From: Devosia pacifica
Lineage (GTDB): Bacteria > Pseudomonadota > Alphaproteobacteria > Rhizobiales > Devosiaceae
Length of the DNA: 64,000 bases
Reading direction: 5' to 3'
Assembly: GCF_014652635.1 (NCBI RefSeq)
Contig: NZ_BMZE01000001.1
Coordinates: 816,051 to 880,050, forward strand
Below the pieces are notes generated by a model. That model was not told where the DNA came from, searched no databases, and saw only the letters and a program-made list of their open reading frames with translations. Within the stretch, counting starts at the first letter, position 1. Each line of letters starts with the position of its first letter. The position numbers and the translations under genes were made by a program. Shown in pieces: positions 56,899-64,000 of the stretch.

Positions 56899-57255
56899 TT
56901 ACATCGCGTCGTCTTCCATGCCCACAAGGCCGGCATCCATGCATGCCTGCAGGTCGATGGTGTCGAGGTCGATCGTGGTGGTCGCATTCTCGAGGTCATT
57001 CACGTCAGGAGCGTCCTCGATAGTCGCATCGATCGAGCCGGCGCTATCGTTGTCTTCCTCGATGCCGTCGTCATTGTCGTTGGCGATGGAGTCCGTCGCG
57101 GAAGCCACAAACAGCTCGTCGCAGCGAGCTTCGACTGCGGCCATATCGTCTTCGGAAATCTCGGTGCCGTTGATCATGGTCTGTGCGGCAGCCGGGCCAG
57201 CAAAAGCAAGAGCAGCGCCGATGGCGAATGTGGAGACCAGAGTCTTGATATGCAT
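56899..57255 (-). CDS. Small acidic secreted protein of unknown function
   Basis: A product of 118 residues. A clear signal peptide (about 1-24, ending AGPAAAQ) is followed by about 94 residues with roughly 28 Asp/Glu and a single Arg. Segments such as SIANDNDDGIEEDNDSAG are rich in Asp and Asn. Two Cys (in ARCDELF and LQACMDAG) could form a disulfide. I do not recognise the family. It lies on the strand opposite to its neighbours, between urtE and ureD, with its own terminator. The 112 bases between its start and ureD must hold its promoter and that of ureD. Confidence 0.8.
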   Translation of the reverse strand: MHIKTLVSTFAIGAALAFAGPAAAQTMINGTEISEDDMAAVEARCDELFVASATDSIANDNDDGIEEDNDSAGSIDATIEDAPDVNDLENATTTIDLDTIDLQACMDAGLVGMEDDAM

Positions 57256-57367
57256 GATATGTCCTTACCGTTTATTTGTTCTTATAGAGAACGTTGTCTC
57301 GTGCATCAAAACGTGCCCTCTCCACTTTCGTTGCAAAAAAAATGCTCTCAATTTGGTGATTGCTGAA

Positions 57368-58210
57368 ATGTCGGCCGCTCCCGTCTCCAAAGTACAGGCA
57401 GTGGTACGGCCGAAGCTACAACGCGCGTCGGGCATCGGACGCATAGGTGTAGCCGGCGGCGCGGTTGGCACCCGGCTTGCAAAGCTGTGGCAGCAGGAGT
57501 GTTGCAAGATCCGCATTCCGCGCAGTCACGGCCACGGCATGGAGGCTGCGCTGATCAATACCTCCGGCGGTATCACCGGCGGCGATTCGCTGGAGTGGTC
57601 TGCCACAGCTTCAGGGCAAGCTCACCTGACGGCTACAACACCTGCCTGTGAGAAGGTCTATAGGTCGGATGGCGCAGATGCACATGTCGCGGTGACCCTC
57701 AGGGTTGAGGATACCGCGGTCCTGAACTGGCTGCCGCAGGAAACGATCCTGTTTGAAGGCGCACGCCTGAACCGGCGAATAGAAGCCGATCTCTCCGCCG
57801 ACGCGCGCCTTGCTCTTCTTGAAGCCGTCGTAATCGGGCGCAGTGCCATGGGCGAACGCGCGCCTGGTGCCGCGTTACGCGACCAATGGCGCATCCGCCG
57901 CAACGGAAAGCTGATCCATGCCGAGGCCACAGACCTGGGCGCCAACGACACGCGCCGGGATGCCCGCGGCTTGCTGGCCGGCAATACCGCTTTCGCGACG
58001 CTGGTCTATCTGGCGCCAGACGCCGAGAAACGACTGGAGATGCTTCGCAGCCTCATGCCGAATAGCCACGGCACTGCCGCAAGCGCGAGCCCCGGGCGTC
58101 TGGTTGTTCGCTTTCTGGCGGAGAACGGCCTTGCACTTCGCCGCCAGATCGTTCCCACTATCGAAACCGTGCTGGGGCCGTCCGGCCTGCCCCGCATCTG
58201 GCACATCTGA
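57368..58210 (+). CDS. ureD: Urease accessory protein UreD
   Basis: Scaffold that with UreF and UreG delivers nickel to apo-urease. The 280-residue product has GRIGVAGGAVGTRLAKLWQQ, ALINTSGGITGGDSLEW (the UreD hallmark) and LTATTPACEKVYRSDG, then NWLPQETILFEGARLNRRIEADL in two halves. ATG 57368 (MSAAPVSKV) is chosen; the open frame upstream overlaps the opposite-strand gene and is not credible. It is the first gene of the urease cluster. Confidence 0.95.
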   Translation: MSAAPVSKVQAVVRPKLQRASGIGRIGVAGGAVGTRLAKLWQQECCKIRIPRSHGHGMEAALINTSGGITGGDSLEWSATASGQAHLTATTPACEKVYRSDGADAHVAVTLRVEDTAVLNWLPQETILFEGARLNRRIEADLSADARLALLEAVVIGRSAMGERAPGAALRDQWRIRRNGKLIHAEATDLGANDTRRDARGLLAGNTAFATLVYLAPDAEKRLEMLRSLMPNSHGTAASASPGRLVVRFLAENGLALRRQIVPTIETVLGPSGLPRIWHI

Positions 58211-58228
58211 GCGTGTGAAAGAGACAAG

Positions 58229-58531
58229 ATGAACCTGACGCCTAGGGAAAAAGACAAACTGATGATCGCCATGGCCGCTGTTGTGGCGCGTCGGCGGCTC
58301 GAACGTGGGGTGAAGCTCAATCATCCCGAAACGATCGCCCTGATCACCGATTTCGTTGTCGAGGGCGCGCGCGATGGGCGCCCGGTGGCCGAACTCATGG
58401 AAGCTGGCGCGGAGGTCGTCTCACGCGATCAGGTCATGGAGGGCGTCGCCGAGATGATCCACGACGTTCAAGTCGAGGCAACGTTCCCGGATGGCACCAA
58501 GCTGGTCACCGTCCATCAGCCAATCCGCTAA
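58229..58531 (+). CDS. ureA: Urease gamma subunit UreA
   Basis: The smallest urease subunit, 100 residues as expected: [35 protein letters not shown], then [14 protein letters not shown] and [15 protein letters not shown]. It assembles with UreB and UreC as (ABC)3. GAGA precedes the start by 5 bases, and ureB follows after 11 bases. Confidence 0.98.
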   Translation: MNLTPREKDKLMIAMAAVVARRRLERGVKLNHPETIALITDFVVEGARDGRPVAELMEAGAEVVSRDQVMEGVAEMIHDVQVEATFPDGTKLVTVHQPIR

Positions 58532-58542
58532 GGAGACGATCC

Positions 58543-58848
58543 ATGATTCCGGGTGAAATCATCACGCGCGAAGGCGAGCTTGAACTGAACGCGGGCACCG
58601 AAGCCATCACGCTCGAGGTCGCCAACACCGGCGATCGTCCCATCCAGGTCGGCTCGCACTACCACTTCTTTGAAACCAATCCGGCGCTTGCCTTTGATCG
58701 CGAAAAGGCTCGTGGCAAGCGTCTCGACATCGCCGCGGGCACAGCCGTTCGTTTCGAGCCGGGCCAGACGCGTGAAGTGCGCCTCATCGATTATAGCGGC
58801 AATGGCGTCGTCATCGGGTTTCGCCAGGCCGTCATGGGCGAACTGTAA
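58543..58848 (+). CDS. ureB: Urease beta subunit UreB
   Basis: 101 residues: [37 protein letters not shown] and [20 protein letters not shown], ending [12 protein letters not shown]. All are standard UreB sequence. AAGGAGACG precedes the start. The 150 bases after it hold only a short hairpin (58900-58914) before the next gene. Confidence 0.98.
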   Translation: MIPGEIITREGELELNAGTEAITLEVANTGDRPIQVGSHYHFFETNPALAFDREKARGKRLDIAAGTAVRFEPGQTREVRLIDYSGNGVVIGFRQAVMGEL

Positions 58849-58998
58849 GGGTCCGGCATGTCGAAACGTCATGCGCCCTGCTGCAGCTCGACGCCATGGC
58901 CGACTGACAGTCGGACATGCGACATGCCAACGACTATGATGGCGCTAAATCCATGTTAGTTTCCCGCCAAAATTCCGGGCCAGAGGGGGCCGATCAGT

Positions 58999-59607
58999 TT
59001 GGGGGAGGTCACACGCCATATTCGCCTGCGCGGCATTCACGCTACGCTCGGCATCATCGTCGGCAGCTTCGTTCTTGTGCACCTGCTCAATCAGGCGGTC
59101 GCTGCATTCGGCGAACAGCCCTACGACCAGATCCTGCAGGCGCTGCGTCTTGTCTACCGTCAGCCCATCGTCGAACTTCTTCTAGTGACTGCCGTCCTGG
59201 TTCAGGTAGCGCTCGGACTGCTGATGGTCCGGCGTGCCGCAAGCCGCGCCAACGACCGTGTGCACTGGCTGCAATTGCTGGCCGCCGGTTACATGGCGCT
59301 CTTCATCAGTGCGCACCTCATCGCGATCCTGCTGGCGCGAACCGTATTCGGTGTGGATACCGGCCTGAGTTTTGCGACCCTCGGCTACCAAACACTGCCC
59401 GGCGCCCTTGCCATGAGTCTCATCCACTTCCTCGCGATCATGGCCTTCTTCGTGCATGTCGCCTGCGCTCTTTACTGGCGCGGTTACGACTACGATCGCG
59501 AGCGCGCGGAGAAACGCTTCTCGGCCATCATCGCCTTCGGCTGCATAATGGCCCTTGCTGCCGCGTTCGGCCTCTGGCGTACGGCGGAGATCGCCACGCT
59601 CGCCTAA
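58999..59607 (+). CDS. Four-helix membrane protein in the urease cluster (cytochrome b-like)
   Basis: A protein of 202 residues with about five hydrophobic segments, the first four forming a bundle. Histidines lie in or near the helices (IHATLGIIVGSFVLVHLLNQ, LFISAHLIAIL, MSLIHFLAIMAFFVHVA), which is reminiscent of succinate dehydrogenase-type or other b-type cytochrome anchors. No heme evidence beyond that is available. The start is TTG 58999, the only start in the frame that keeps the first helix, with GAGGGGG 9 bases upstream. The lack of a normal start lowers certainty on the exact N-terminus. It lies between ureB and ureC. Confidence 0.75.
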   Translation: MGEVTRHIRLRGIHATLGIIVGSFVLVHLLNQAVAAFGEQPYDQILQALRLVYRQPIVELLLVTAVLVQVALGLLMVRRAASRANDRVHWLQLLAAGYMALFISAHLIAILLARTVFGVDTGLSFATLGYQTLPGALAMSLIHFLAIMAFFVHVACALYWRGYDYDRERAEKRFSAIIAFGCIMALAAAFGLWRTAEIATLA

Positions 59608-59647
59608 ACAACATTCAGTATTTTCGAACACCGGGGATTTTGCCCAG

Positions 59648-60037
59648 ATGAGCACCAAGGAGCTCGACTTCAAACAGCGGATGAAATCCGTGTTGCAGGA
59701 CCTGGAAAGCCGTGGCCGGCGCGACCCGGAGGCCATGTGGCTGCTCGGCGGTATTGCCTCGGGCCTCGCGCGCGAGTTCGGTGTCAGCAACTGGACATTG
59801 GCCAAGCGTCGCATATCGCGCCAGACCTATGATGTGCTGATCGACAAGTTTCAGGAAGAAGGCAATCACCACCATCGTGAAGGACGCATCAAGCAGGCTT
59901 ATGCCATCCAGGCGCTGGCGCTGTCGCTGATTGCGCCGACGCAGCCCGACCTGCAGGTGCGTCAGGGTGGCCATCTGCTCGACCAGCTGATTGATCGCGC
60001 CATCCTGTTCTATCGCCAGGGTGCCAAATCATCTTGA
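59648..60037 (+). CDS. Conserved small protein in the urease cluster, unknown function
   Basis: A soluble, mostly helical protein of 129 residues: DFKQRMKSVLQDLESRGRRDPEAMWLLG, then a helix-turn-helix-like stretch GLAREFGVSNWTLAKRRISRQTYDVLID in two halves, the cluster GNHHHREGRIKQAYAIQALA and QPDLQVRQGGHLLDQLIDRA. I do not recognise the family. Four clustered His/Arg and the helix-turn-helix-like segment allow metal-binding or DNA-binding guesses, neither proven. It lies 62 bases before ureC. Confidence 0.72.
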   Translation: MSTKELDFKQRMKSVLQDLESRGRRDPEAMWLLGGIASGLAREFGVSNWTLAKRRISRQTYDVLIDKFQEEGNHHHREGRIKQAYAIQALALSLIAPTQPDLQVRQGGHLLDQLIDRAILFYRQGAKSS

Positions 60038-60099
60038 GCCACTCACCTAAAGCAAATCGACTAATCTGCCGCCTGTGAAACACGTCTTCGGAGATTGCC

Positions 60100-61809
60100 A
60101 TGCCAGCCCGCATTAGCCGCGCCACTTATGCAGATATGTACGGCCCCACCACTGGTGACCGCGTCAGGCTGGCTGACACCGAACTCTTCATTGAGGTCGA
60201 AAAGGATTTCACCACCTATGGCGAGGAAGTGAAATTCGGCGGCGGCAAGGTGATCCGTGACGGCATGGGCCAGTCACAGAGGACGCGTGCACAAGGCGCT
60301 GTCGATACGGTCATCACCAACGCTCTGGTGGTCGATCACACAGGCATCTTCAAAGCCGATATCGGCCTCAAGGAAGGGGTCATTACCGGTATCGGCAAGG
60401 CAGGCAATCCCGATACGCAAGAAGGCGTCGATATCATCATCGGTCCATCGACCGAGGTGATTGCCGCCGAAGGCAAGATCATCACAGCCGGCGGCTTCGA
60501 CTCTCACATTCACTTCATCTGTCCGCAGCAGATCGAGGAAGCCCTGATGAGTGGCGTCACCACCATGCTCGGCGGCGGCACGGGTCCGGCGCACGGCACT
60601 CTCGCCACCACCTGCACCGGTGCCTGGCACATCGGCACCATGCTCGGCGCATTTGATGCCTTCCCGATGAACCTCGCGCTGGCCGGCAAGGGCAATGCTT
60701 CAGTTCCGGCGCCGCTTGAAGAAATGGTGCGCGCTGGCGCCGCCGCCCTCAAACTGCACGAGGACTGGGGCACGACACCTGCTGCCATCGACAACTGCCT
60801 CGCCGTCGCTGATGATTTTGACGTTCAGGTGATGATCCACACCGATACCCTCAACGAGTCCGGTTTCGTTGAGGATACGGTCGCAGCCTTCAAGAACCGC
60901 ACCATCCACGCCTTTCACACCGAAGGCGCCGGCGGCGGGCACGCGCCCGACATCATCAAGGTCGCGGGCCTTGATAACGTCATCCCCTCCTCCACCAATC
61001 CCACACGGCCTTATACCCGCAACACCATTGCCGAGCATCTCGATATGCTCATGGTGTGCCACCACCTCGATCCGGCCATCCCCGAGGACGTCGCGTTTGC
61101 TGAAAGCCGCATCCGCAAGGAAACCATCGCCGCGGAGGACATCCTGCACGATATCGGGGCCTTCTCCATCATCGCGTCAGACAGTCAGGCAATGGGCCGT
61201 GTCGGCGAAGTGCTGATCCGCACCTGGCAGACCGCCGACAAGATGAAGCGCCAGCGCGGCCGCCTGCCGGAGGAAACCGGCGACAACGACAATTTCCGGG
61301 TCCGGCGCTACATCGCCAAGTACACGATCAACCCGGCAATCGCCCACGGTATCTCGCAGCACATCGGGTCCATCGAAGTCGGCAAGCGCGCCGACCTCGT
61401 GATGTGGAACCCCGCGTTTTTCGGTGTGAAGCCGGACATGGTCCTGCTTGGTGGCATGATTGCCGCCGCCCCGATGGGCGACCCCAACGCCTCGATCCCC
61501 ACGCCCCAGCCGATGCACTATCGGATGATGTTCGGTGCCTATGGCGCAGCCCGCAAGCGCTCGAGCGTCAGCTTCGTTTCAAGCGCGGCTCTCGATGACG
61601 GAATTGCCGAGCGCTACAACCTCGAAAAGACGCTGCTGGCCGTCGAGAACACGCGCGGCGGCATCGGCAAGCGCTCGATGATCCATAACAGCGCGACCCC
61701 GCATATCGAGGTCGACCCGGAAACATACGAAGTGCGGGCGGACGGCGAATTGCTGACCTGTGAGCCGGCAACCGAACTGGCGATGGCGCAACGCTACTTC
61801 ATGTTCTGA
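60100..61809 (+). CDS. ureC: Urease alpha subunit UreC
   Basis: Catalytic subunit of urease, hydrolysing urea to ammonia and carbamate at a dinickel centre. The 569-residue product has all ligands: H136 and H138 (FDSHIHFI), the carbamylated K218 (ALKLHEDWG), H247 (MIHTDTLNE), H273 ([14 protein letters not shown]) and D361 ([14 protein letters not shown]). The flap carries C320 and the catalytic H321 ([10 protein letters not shown]). Nothing is degenerate. CGGAG lies 6 bases upstream of ATG 60100. Confidence 0.98.
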   Translation: MPARISRATYADMYGPTTGDRVRLADTELFIEVEKDFTTYGEEVKFGGGKVIRDGMGQSQRTRAQGAVDTVITNALVVDHTGIFKADIGLKEGVITGIGKAGNPDTQEGVDIIIGPSTEVIAAEGKIITAGGFDSHIHFICPQQIEEALMSGVTTMLGGGTGPAHGTLATTCTGAWHIGTMLGAFDAFPMNLALAGKGNASVPAPLEEMVRAGAAALKLHEDWGTTPAAIDNCLAVADDFDVQVMIHTDTLNESGFVEDTVAAFKNRTIHAFHTEGAGGGHAPDIIKVAGLDNVIPSSTNPTRPYTRNTIAEHLDMLMVCHHLDPAIPEDVAFAESRIRKETIAAEDILHDIGAFSIIASDSQAMGRVGEVLIRTWQTADKMKRQRGRLPEETGDNDNFRVRRYIAKYTINPAIAHGISQHIGSIEVGKRADLVMWNPAFFGVKPDMVLLGGMIAAAPMGDPNASIPTPQPMHYRMMFGAYGAARKRSSVSFVSSAALDDGIAERYNLEKTLLAVENTRGGIGKRSMIHNSATPHIEVDPETYEVRADGELLTCEPATELAMAQRYFMF

Positions 61810-61877
61810 CGAGAACCGGACCACACTGGCGCCATACTGGCCACGCAACCTGACCTGCGAAAATGGAGGCCGCTCGC

Positions 61878-62270
61878 ATGAAGATAGTCTCACCTGCCAC
61901 CGCGCTATGCGTGCTCGGTGCCCTCATGTCTCCTGCATTGGCTCAGGTCGACGTATCCGCGCGCACGTCGCTCAGCCTGGAACTGACCAGCCCCAGTGAT
62001 ATCGAGGTCCTGAGTGTCGACTATCGCTGCGACACCATCGAACCGCTGACAGTTCAGTACATCAACGCCGCGCCGAACTTTCTCGCGCTGGTCCCGGTGA
62101 ACGACGAAACACTGGTGTTCGCCTCCGTCCTCTCTGGTTCCGGAGCGCGCTACACGGCAGCCACCTGGGTGTGGTGGAGTTCCGGCACGGAAGCGAGCCT
62201 TTATGATCTGACGCTTGGTGAGGACGCAGAGCCTGTGGCCACCTGCGGCGAGGCCAACGACATCCCCTGA
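61878..62270 (+). CDS. MliC-like secreted protein (lysozyme-inhibitor fold)
   Basis: A protein of 130 residues with a signal peptide (about 1-23, ending SPALAQ). The mature part has VDYRCDTIEPLTVQYINA, LVFASVLSGSGARYTA, WWSSGTEASLYDL and ATCGE, a pattern that matches the MliC/PliC beta-barrel (YxC, SGxRY, W-x-KG-x-E-A). The usual active-site Lys before Gly is Ser here. ATG 61878 has GGAGG 8 bases upstream and is preferred over ATG 61863. It sits between ureC and ureE, where rhizobial clusters also have small non-urease ORFs. Confidence 0.75.
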   Translation: MKIVSPATALCVLGALMSPALAQVDVSARTSLSLELTSPSDIEVLSVDYRCDTIEPLTVQYINAAPNFLALVPVNDETLVFASVLSGSGARYTAATWVWWSSGTEASLYDLTLGEDAEPVATCGEANDIP

Positions 62271-62308
62271 GCAGACAACACCATCAAGCCGTCCAGACGA
62301 GAACCCGA

Positions 62309-62782
62309 ATGCTGCGCGCCACTACCTTCATTCCGCCCGGCCACGACAAGCCCGCAGGATTTGATCATGTCGTTCTGAACCATGATGAGCGTCGGTTGCG
62401 CCGCAAGCTGCTCTATCTCGCCGGTGGTGGCGAGATGATCGTTGATCTGCCGGCAACCACGACCCTGCCGCACGGCAGCGCGCTCGTCCTCGATGATGGT
62501 CGTCTGGTCGATGTACGGGCGAGCGAGGAAGACCTGCTGGAGGTCCGCGCGCGTTCAGATGCTGATCTTGTGCGGCTCGCCTGGCATATCGGCAACCGGC
62601 ATACCCCGGCGCAGCTTGATGCTGAACGTATCCTGATCGCCGCCGACCACGTCCTCAAGACCATGCTCGAAGGCTTGGGCGCGACCGTCACGCCTGTTCG
62701 TGCGCCGTTCGCGCCGGAGCATGGCGCCTACCACGCGCATGAACACGCCAGCACAAATCACGCGCTGGCCCGGCACAAATGA
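62309..62782 (+). CDS. ureE: Urease nickel metallochaperone UreE
   Basis: A protein of 157 residues that hands nickel to UreG. The N-terminal peptide-binding domain has FDHVVLNHDERRLRRKLLYL and VVDLPATTTLPHG-type sequence. The metal domain has LAWHIGNRHTPAQL with the conserved interface His. A short His-rich tail (HGAYHAHEHASTNHALARHK, six His) provides extra nickel sites. Its stop overlaps ureF. Confidence 0.96.
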   Translation: MLRATTFIPPGHDKPAGFDHVVLNHDERRLRRKLLYLAGGGEMIVDLPATTTLPHGSALVLDDGRLVDVRASEEDLLEVRARSDADLVRLAWHIGNRHTPAQLDAERILIAADHVLKTMLEGLGATVTPVRAPFAPEHGAYHAHEHASTNHALARHK

Positions 62783-63441
62783 TCTCTGCCTCGGGCCTGC
62801 AACGGCTGCTTGCCTGGCTTTCCCCCGCCTTTCCAATTGGAGGCTTTGCCTGGTCTGCCGGACTTGAGACAGCCATTGCTGACGGCCACGTCTTCGACGC
62901 AGCAACGACGAGCGAATGGATTGCCTCGTCGTTGCACGCAGGCTCTTTACGGGTAGATGCGGTGCTCCTCGCCGAGGCGCACAGGCAGTCGCACGACCGC
63001 GCCGCGCTGGCCGATACGGCCGATTGGTGCCTCGCCCTGACAGCCGCGCGCGAGCGGCGCGAAGAAACGCTCGCTATGGGCAATGCCTTTATTCGTGCGG
63101 CTTCAGCGTGGGACACGACGGCAGTGCATCACCTTCCGGAAGAGTGCCCATATCCTGTCGCCATCGGCGCAATTGCCGCGTCGCAAGCCGTACCGCTCGA
63201 TGCGGCCTTGGTAGCGCACGCCACCAGCACCGTTCAATCTCAGATCTCGGTCGCCGTGCGGCTTGTGCCCATCGGCCAGAGTGATGGCCTCACGATCCTT
63301 GCCGGGTTGGAGCCGGAAATCCTTCGTCTATCCACTTGGGCAACCAATGCAACGCTGGCGGATATCGGCACGATGTCCTATGCCGCCGACATCGCGCAAA
63401 TGCGCCACGAAACGCAGACGACGAGGATCTTCAGATCGTGA
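62779..63441 (+). CDS. ureF: Urease accessory protein UreF
   Basis: Forms the UreD-UreF-UreG activation complex and acts as the GTPase-gating partner of UreG. The 220-residue product shows LQRLLAWLSPAFPIGGFAWSAGLETAI, the conserved N-terminal helix, and QAVPLDAALVAHATSTVQSQISVAVRLVPIGQ in two halves. It starts in the ureE stop and ends in the next gene's start (GTGA). Confidence 0.96.
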   Translation: MISASGLQRLLAWLSPAFPIGGFAWSAGLETAIADGHVFDAATTSEWIASSLHAGSLRVDAVLLAEAHRQSHDRAALADTADWCLALTAARERREETLAMGNAFIRAASAWDTTAVHHLPEECPYPVAIGAIAASQAVPLDAALVAHATSTVQSQISVAVRLVPIGQSDGLTILAGLEPEILRLSTWATNATLADIGTMSYAADIAQMRHETQTTRIFRS

Positions 63442-63869
63442 CCACGGCCATTGCTGCCCTGATGTTCATTCCCCTGCTCTCGATCGGCTTTGCCCATATA
63501 TTATGGGCAACAGGCATGACCTGGCCGATCCAGGACGAAAAGCTTTTGGCGCAAACGGTCATCGGCACGCCCGGCATCGAGCGGCTTCCCTCTGGCTGGC
63601 GCGTGTTCGCGACCGGTGCTTTGGCACTGGTTTCCGGCGTCATGGCGCTGGCTTTGGCCGACCATGATAGCGGCGGCCTCTGGCTCAGCCTTCTTGGCCT
63701 GCCATTCGCAGCGCTTTTTCTCGCACGCGGTATCATCGGCTACACCAGCCGTTGGAAAGAGCAGCGCCCGGAGCCGAGCTTTCGCTTCAATGACAGCCGG
63801 GTCTATTCTCCCCTGTGTATCGCCATCGGCATCGGGTTCGTGGCGCTCGTCTGGTTCCGCTTGTTCTGA
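63438..63869 (+). CDS. DUF3995-like four-helix membrane protein
   Basis: A protein of 143 residues with four hydrophobic segments. [27 protein letters not shown] and [15 protein letters not shown] fit the DUF3995 pattern of small membrane proteins of unknown function. The start is GTG 63438, overlapping the ureF stop as GTGA; the frame before it lies inside ureF. It lies between ureF and ureG, separating two partners of the nickel-insertion complex. Confidence 0.8.
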   Translation: MTTAIAALMFIPLLSIGFAHILWATGMTWPIQDEKLLAQTVIGTPGIERLPSGWRVFATGALALVSGVMALALADHDSGGLWLSLLGLPFAALFLARGIIGYTSRWKEQRPEPSFRFNDSRVYSPLCIAIGIGFVALVWFRLF

Positions 63870-63880
63870 AAGGCAGTGAC

Positions 63881-64000
63881 ATGAGTTCTTCAAATGGTCC
63901 GCTCCGCATCGGCATTGGCGGCCCCGTCGGTTCCGGCAAGACAACGCTGTGCGAGATGCTTCTGAAGGCCATGCGTGACCGCTACTCGATGGCGGTCGTC
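63881..64000 (+). CDS. ureG: Urease accessory GTPase UreG (5' part, cut by window end)
   Basis: Only the first 40 codons are in the window: [20 protein letters not shown], then [20 protein letters not shown]. The P-loop [10 protein letters not shown] and the start are standard UreG, a SIMIBI GTPase that couples GTP hydrolysis to nickel insertion. It continues past position 64000. Confidence 0.95.
   Translation, partial: MSSSNGPLRIGIGGPVGSGKTTLCEMLLKAMRDRYSMAVV

Overview
The window is a gene-dense, GC-rich stretch of an alphaproteobacterial chromosome, most likely from the Hyphomicrobiales (Rhizobiales). The evidence is an FtsZ with a roughly 200-residue linker and the EIPAFLR tail, a CtrA-like half-site pair in front of ftsZ, a DUF2336 protein, a host-attachment protein, an ArsR-methyltransferase regulator next to metF, and a urease cluster interspersed with extra small ORFs as in rhizobia. 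Many secreted proteins are acidic, which fits a marine or mildly halophilic member (a Devosiaceae-like organism is a guess). I see no tRNA or rRNA genes, insertion sequences, prophage or CRISPR.

Region 1 (about 100-18250, minus strand) is the division and cell wall (dcw) cluster. In transcription order it reads rsmH-ftsL-ftsI-murE-murF-mraY-ftsW-murG-murC-murB-ddl-ftsQ-ftsA, then a membrane protein of unknown function with its own terminator, then ftsZ with a terminator. Most genes overlap by 1-4 bases, so translation is probably coupled. murD is missing from its usual place between mraY and ftsW, and no mraZ precedes rsmH.

Region 2 (18480-46450) is a mosaic of short operons. It holds a CHASE3 kinase / CheY-like regulator / REC-HisKA_2 kinase signalling set, slyX with a Na/Pi cotransporter, and an isoprenylcysteine methyltransferase-like protein. 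A hydrolase converges on a cytochrome P450, followed by RNase P RNA beside a TerB-DnaJ protein. Next come an ArsR-methyltransferase with metF under a perfect palindrome, DUF2336, divergent katA/oxyR, rarD, a host-attachment protein, ettA, a YdeP-like molybdenum oxidoreductase and sodC. An NMT1/THI5-type ABC importer and a divergent Lrp/alanine dehydrogenase pair close the region.

Region 3 (46604-64000) is a urea utilisation island. A LuxR-type response regulator and a 1126-residue NCS1-transporter/Cys-rich/histidine-kinase/receiver fusion diverge from urtABCDE, the high-affinity urea ABC importer. A small acidic secreted protein is encoded on the other strand, followed by urease genes ureD-A-B-(4TM)-(129 aa)-C-(MliC-like)-E-F-(DUF3995)-G, with ureG cut by the window end. 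The plausible logic is that the transporter-like kinase senses urea or a related nitrogen compound and, through the LuxR regulator, drives uptake by Urt and hydrolysis by nickel urease. That regulatory link is inferred from position only.
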